Source of the DNA: Coriobacteriaceae bacterium
GTDB taxonomy: Bacteria > Actinomycetota > Coriobacteriia > Coriobacteriales > Eggerthellaceae
DNA length: 6,767 bases
Reading direction: 5' to 3'
Assembly (NCBI GenBank): GCA_015062635.1
Contig: SUUF01000081.1
Span: 1-6,767, forward strand
The number at the start of each line of letters is the position of its first letter. Position 1 is the first letter of the stretch. Both the position numbers and the translations under genes were made by a program. Of the stretch, positions 5,779-6,767 are shown in pieces. The notes under the pieces were generated by a model. It was not told where the DNA came from. It did no database searches and saw nothing but the letters and a program-made list of their open reading frames with translations.

Positions 5779-6741
5779 ATGAACCATGGGAATTCGCCAA
5801 GCTCGGTGATGTACGCCGAGCTGAAACAGATGGGAATGAGCAACCGTGATGTTGCCGCCATCTTGCTGGATTCCAAGCGCACCTTCGGCGAATCTCCCCT
5901 GCAAAACCGCATCGAATCGCGCACGCAGCTATCCCGGAGCATCGTGCATGTAGCACCAGGGAGCGTGAACGTGGGGCTGTTCCGGGATTTTCGGCAAAGC
6001 GTTCCCGTGCTCATGGGCGATTTGACTGCGGCGTGGTGCAAGCGGAACAAGGGCGATGCAGACGAGGCTTTGTGCGCTCGGTTTGCCGGCGAATCGGGCC
6101 TGGCGATGCAACGAGCCTTGGCCACCTACAACCTCGACTCCACCCTGTACCGAAACATCCTGCTTTATATCCAGAACCTCGAATTGTCATCCGAGGCGAA
6201 TCGGGCGTTGCTGTATCTCATGCATTTCGTTGTCACGGGATGCACGGGCGACCCGGCTTTGGCGGCACGCATCGTAGAGCAAACATCCATCGAGCGTTTT
6301 GACAAGGCGTTTCAAACACCCGAGACTCGGTTCGATCGTTCTTCCGATGCGCCCGTAGAGGGGCAGGGCATGGGTTTGATGCGGCTGGTTGCGGGGCGCA
6401 TGAAAGGCGCCGATGCGTTTTATCGGCTCGATGAAGGCGAAGAAGGGACCATCATCGGGACATTCGCGTCGGGGCCGAATGCGATAAACGATGTGGATGT
6501 GGACGTGTCGCGCGAACATGCTCGGGTGTATTGCAAGCATGGTCGTTGGTTCGTTGTGGGGATGGGCTCGCTGAACGGGACGATGGTGATAAGCGGCGCC
6601 GACAAATCGGAGCATGTGGTGGAGCCGCCAATGCGTGAGAGACCCGTCGATTACACGCCGGTGCCCGTTGAGATATTTCCCACCGACACCCTGTGTTTCG
6701 GCGCTACCACCCGCTTCATGGTGCTGCCGGTCATGAGCTGA
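5779..6741 (+). CDS. FHA-domain protein with uncharacterised N-terminal region
   Basis: The product has 320 residues. Residues about 220-318 form a forkhead-associated domain, a fold that normally binds phosphothreonine peptides: GTIIGT (223-228), DVDVSREHARVY (240-251), the WFVVG strand (257-261), GSLNGT (263-268) and a last strand ending FMVLPV. The core Ser244, His247 and Asn266 are present. The Arg that normally follows the first conserved Gly (the 'GR' pair, contacting the phosphate) is Thr228. Residues 1-215 match nothing I know. They look helical, with MYAELKQMGMSNRDVAAILL (11-30), a segment around 75-110 and LYRNILLYIQNLEL (123-136). No membrane segment or signal peptide is seen, so it is probably cytoplasmic. 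There is an insertion of about 25 residues between GSLNGT and the final strand. No Ser/Thr kinase lies in the window, so a signalling partner is unknown. The gene has its own ribosome binding site after a long gap, so it probably has its own promoter. Confidence 0.87.
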   Translation: MNHGNSPSSVMYAELKQMGMSNRDVAAILLDSKRTFGESPLQNRIESRTQLSRSIVHVAPGSVNVGLFRDFRQSVPVLMGDLTAAWCKRNKGDADEALCARFAGESGLAMQRALATYNLDSTLYRNILLYIQNLELSSEANRALLYLMHFVVTGCTGDPALAARIVEQTSIERFDKAFQTPETRFDRSSDAPVEGQGMGLMRLVAGRMKGADAFYRLDEGEEGTIIGTFASGPNAINDVDVDVSREHARVYCKHGRWFVVGMGSLNGTMVISGADKSEHVVEPPMRERPVDYTPVPVEIFPTDTLCFGATTRFMVLPVMS

Positions 6742-6767
6742 GCTTCGACTCGTTTCCGCTGGCCAGT

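Noticed and set aside
1..6767. CRISPR array, defence system, transposon or prophage module
   Set aside because: No spaced direct repeats, terminal repeats, transposase, integrase, nuclease or toxin-antitoxin pair could be found on either strand. The FHA gene alone is not evidence for a defence system.

Overview
The window reads as a G+C-rich chromosomal segment from an anaerobic actinobacterium, most likely of the Coriobacteriia (Eggerthella/Gordonibacter/Adlercreutzia type). I infer this from family content: a COG2509-type flavoprotein, the Cys-rich form of HisRS, and DUF6273 and WG-repeat sequence, which I associate with Eggerthellaceae genomes. This is recognition from the sequence, not a database result. 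All intact genes lie on the plus strand.

Layout. (1) Positions 1-1947 hold a two-gene unit: the 3' part of an FAD/NAD(P)-dependent dehydrogenase of the COG2509 family, then, 16 bases on, a Pro/Ala-rich, mostly disordered protein with two C-terminal membrane segments. A clean intrinsic terminator at 1970-2001 closes the unit. (2) A leader of about 150 bases with several inverted repeats precedes leuB (3-isopropylmalate dehydrogenase). leuB is joined to hisS (histidyl-tRNA synthetase) by a TAATG stop/start overlap, so leucine synthesis and histidine charging are translationally coupled here. (3) Positions 4611-5778 look like a decayed accessory zone. It holds a DUF6273 domain whose beginning has been lost, then about 495 bases without an intact gene. 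On the minus strand inside that gap is a start-less fragment with one WG-type repeat. (4) Positions 5779-6741 encode a 320-residue protein with an uncharacterised, probably helical N-terminal region and a C-terminal FHA domain. Its usual phosphate-contacting Arg after the first conserved Gly is replaced by Thr.

The housekeeping half is ordinary. The region after hisS deserves attention because two truncated paralogue-type fragments lie between hisS and the FHA gene, as if the spot repeatedly gains and loses accessory genes. I see no tRNA or rRNA gene, CRISPR array, transposase or recognisable defence system, and no convincing new multi-gene system.
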